A stretch of DNA of 6,235 nt, taken from contig JAFDIC010000243.1 in NCBI GenBank assembly GCA_019308525.1, positions 1-6,235 of the forward strand, written 5' to 3'. Position 1 is the stretch's first letter; each line of letters begins with the position of its first letter. The translations under genes were made by a program, and so were the position numbers. The notes under the pieces are model-generated. The model made no database searches. It saw only the letters and a program-made list of their open reading frames with translations, and was not told where the DNA came from. Positions 5,554 through 6,235 of this stretch are shown here, piece by piece. Source of the stretch: Deltaproteobacteria bacterium. GTDB taxonomy: Bacteria > Desulfobacterota > DSM-4660 > Desulfatiglandales > HGW-15.

Positions 5554-5642
5554 CTTTAGACTCCTTCACCAGTTCACGGACTCGCAAAACTTGCAATGGG
5601 AAAGCAAACCGGAGCCATCCAGGGTTCGCGATGCCATGGATC
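5554..5642 (-). other. Short gap between hydrolase and ThDP enzyme genes
   Basis: These 89 bp hold the ThDP enzyme's Shine-Dalgarno (minus-strand GAAGGAG) and no recognisable promoter or terminator, consistent with one transcript through both genes. Confidence 0.5.
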
Positions 5643-6212
5643 TTACCTGTCCCAGGCGGTTTTGAAGCCTATCATTTCCAAAGTTGAAAAGGTGAAAAGT
5701 CTCGATGCCTGCAAAGGAAGAACGCTAAAATGAATTAGCGCGTATTCCTTCTCATATTCGTTTTTTGCTGCTATGCCATCAATGGGCATCACTACCCTGT
5801 ATTTCAAATCCCTTGTAGCCGTAACCGCCGTGTGCAGAACACATATATTTGCGCGATAACCCGTTACTATGAGAGTATCCACATCATAGAGGGCAAGGAA
5901 ACTTTGCATTTCTCCTCCCGCAAATTTGTCGAAGCTATCCGGATAAATGACGGGCTCAGAGGGCCTCCTCTCCAGTAAGGAATAAACTTCTCCCTCGGGT
6001 GTGCCCTTCAACCGGGCCGAGATGCTATATATGATGGGCAGGCATGCGGCCCTGGCCCTGTCTATGAATGCCTTCAATCTGGGGGCAAGTTCGTGACAGG
6101 TCATATCCGGATCGACACAGCGCTCGCTGATATCAAGCACGAGCAAGGCACTCTTGTTACTGTTAAGGATTATAGGCTGGGGTTTTGGGACTTCAGGCCT
6201 GGACTCTTCCAT
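5643..6212 (-). CDS. Isochorismatase-like cysteine hydrolase
   Basis: A 189-residue single-domain protein of the usual family length and Rossmann-like fold. The first strand LLVLDISERC (23-32) carries the family Asp27. The strand IVTGYRANICVLHTAVTA (115-132) carries the nucleophile Cys124 followed by the typical CV-x-x-TA helix. VVMPIDGIAA (140-149) is the next conserved strand. Members cleave C-O or C-N bonds (isochorismate, N-carbamoyl compounds, nicotinamide, ureidoacrylate). The triad Lys normally found in vixKxxxSaF is not in place: the aligned segment reads VIYPDSFDKF (88-97), with Pro91 at the Lys position and Lys96 five residues on. It may belong to a subfamily with a moved Lys, or be catalytically altered. 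ATG at 6212 has AAGGAGG 8 nt upstream. It is the first visible gene of the minus-strand set; its promoter is probably beyond the right edge. Confidence 0.9.
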   Translation of the reverse strand: MEESRPEVPKPQPIILNSNKSALLVLDISERCVDPDMTCHELAPRLKAFIDRARAACLPIIYSISARLKGTPEGEVYSLLERRPSEPVIYPDSFDKFAGGEMQSFLALYDVDTLIVTGYRANICVLHTAVTATRDLKYRVVMPIDGIAAKNEYEKEYALIHFSVLPLQASRLFTFSTLEMIGFKTAWDR

Positions 6213-6235
6213 GACCGATTCCTCCTTGTTGAGAT

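Noticed and set aside
5083..5559. 158-codon plus-strand open frame
   Set aside because: It lies antisense within the well-supported ThDP enzyme gene, resembles no protein I recognise, and is a composition shadow.

Overview
The window looks like a stretch of an accessory, catabolic region of a mid-GC bacterial chromosome. The gene families (UbiD-type decarboxylase, acetolactate-synthase-like ThDP enzyme, isochorismatase-fold cysteine hydrolase, remnants of a TRAP permease and of a Tm-1-like/UPF0261 protein) would fit an anaerobic or facultative degrader, for example a Desulfobacterota-like organism. That placement is a guess; nothing here is a taxonomic marker.

Layout, left to right. Positions 1-204 hold the first 68 codons of a UbiD-family decarboxylase on the minus strand, running off the left edge. 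Positions 205-534 are a divergent control region with two perfect inverted repeats, a candidate minus-strand promoter and a leader hairpin. Positions 535-1479 (plus) encode a complete LysR-type regulator. From about 1480 to 2380 lies a patch of decaying DNA. It holds the N-terminal part of a Tm-1-like protein (plus, 1719-1997) and the last ~57 codons of a TRAP transporter large permease (minus, 2378-2202). The TRAP remnant sits out of frame under the 3' end of the next gene. Positions 3567-2320 (minus) encode a 12-helix MFS transporter whose last ~19 residues are read from the TRAP remnant. Positions 3568-3900 carry no recognisable gene but several inverted repeats. Positions 5553-3901 (minus) encode a complete ThDP-dependent enzyme of the acetolactate synthase superfamily, and 6212-5643 (minus) a complete isochorismatase-like hydrolase with an unusual active-site neighbourhood.

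How they may work together (inference): the hydrolase and the ThDP enzyme are co-directional, 89 bp apart, each with a good Shine-Dalgarno, and probably form one transcription unit. The MFS gene is on the same strand but 333 bp further on, so it may or may not be co-transcribed. The LysR regulator most likely controls the divergent ubiD gene and possibly the minus-strand module. A substrate taken up by the MFS carrier, hydrolysed by the cysteine hydrolase, cleaved or decarboxylated by the ThDP enzyme and/or decarboxylated by UbiD is conceivable, but no substrate can be named from the sequence. No tRNA, rRNA, CRISPR array, insertion sequence or convincing intrinsic terminator was seen.
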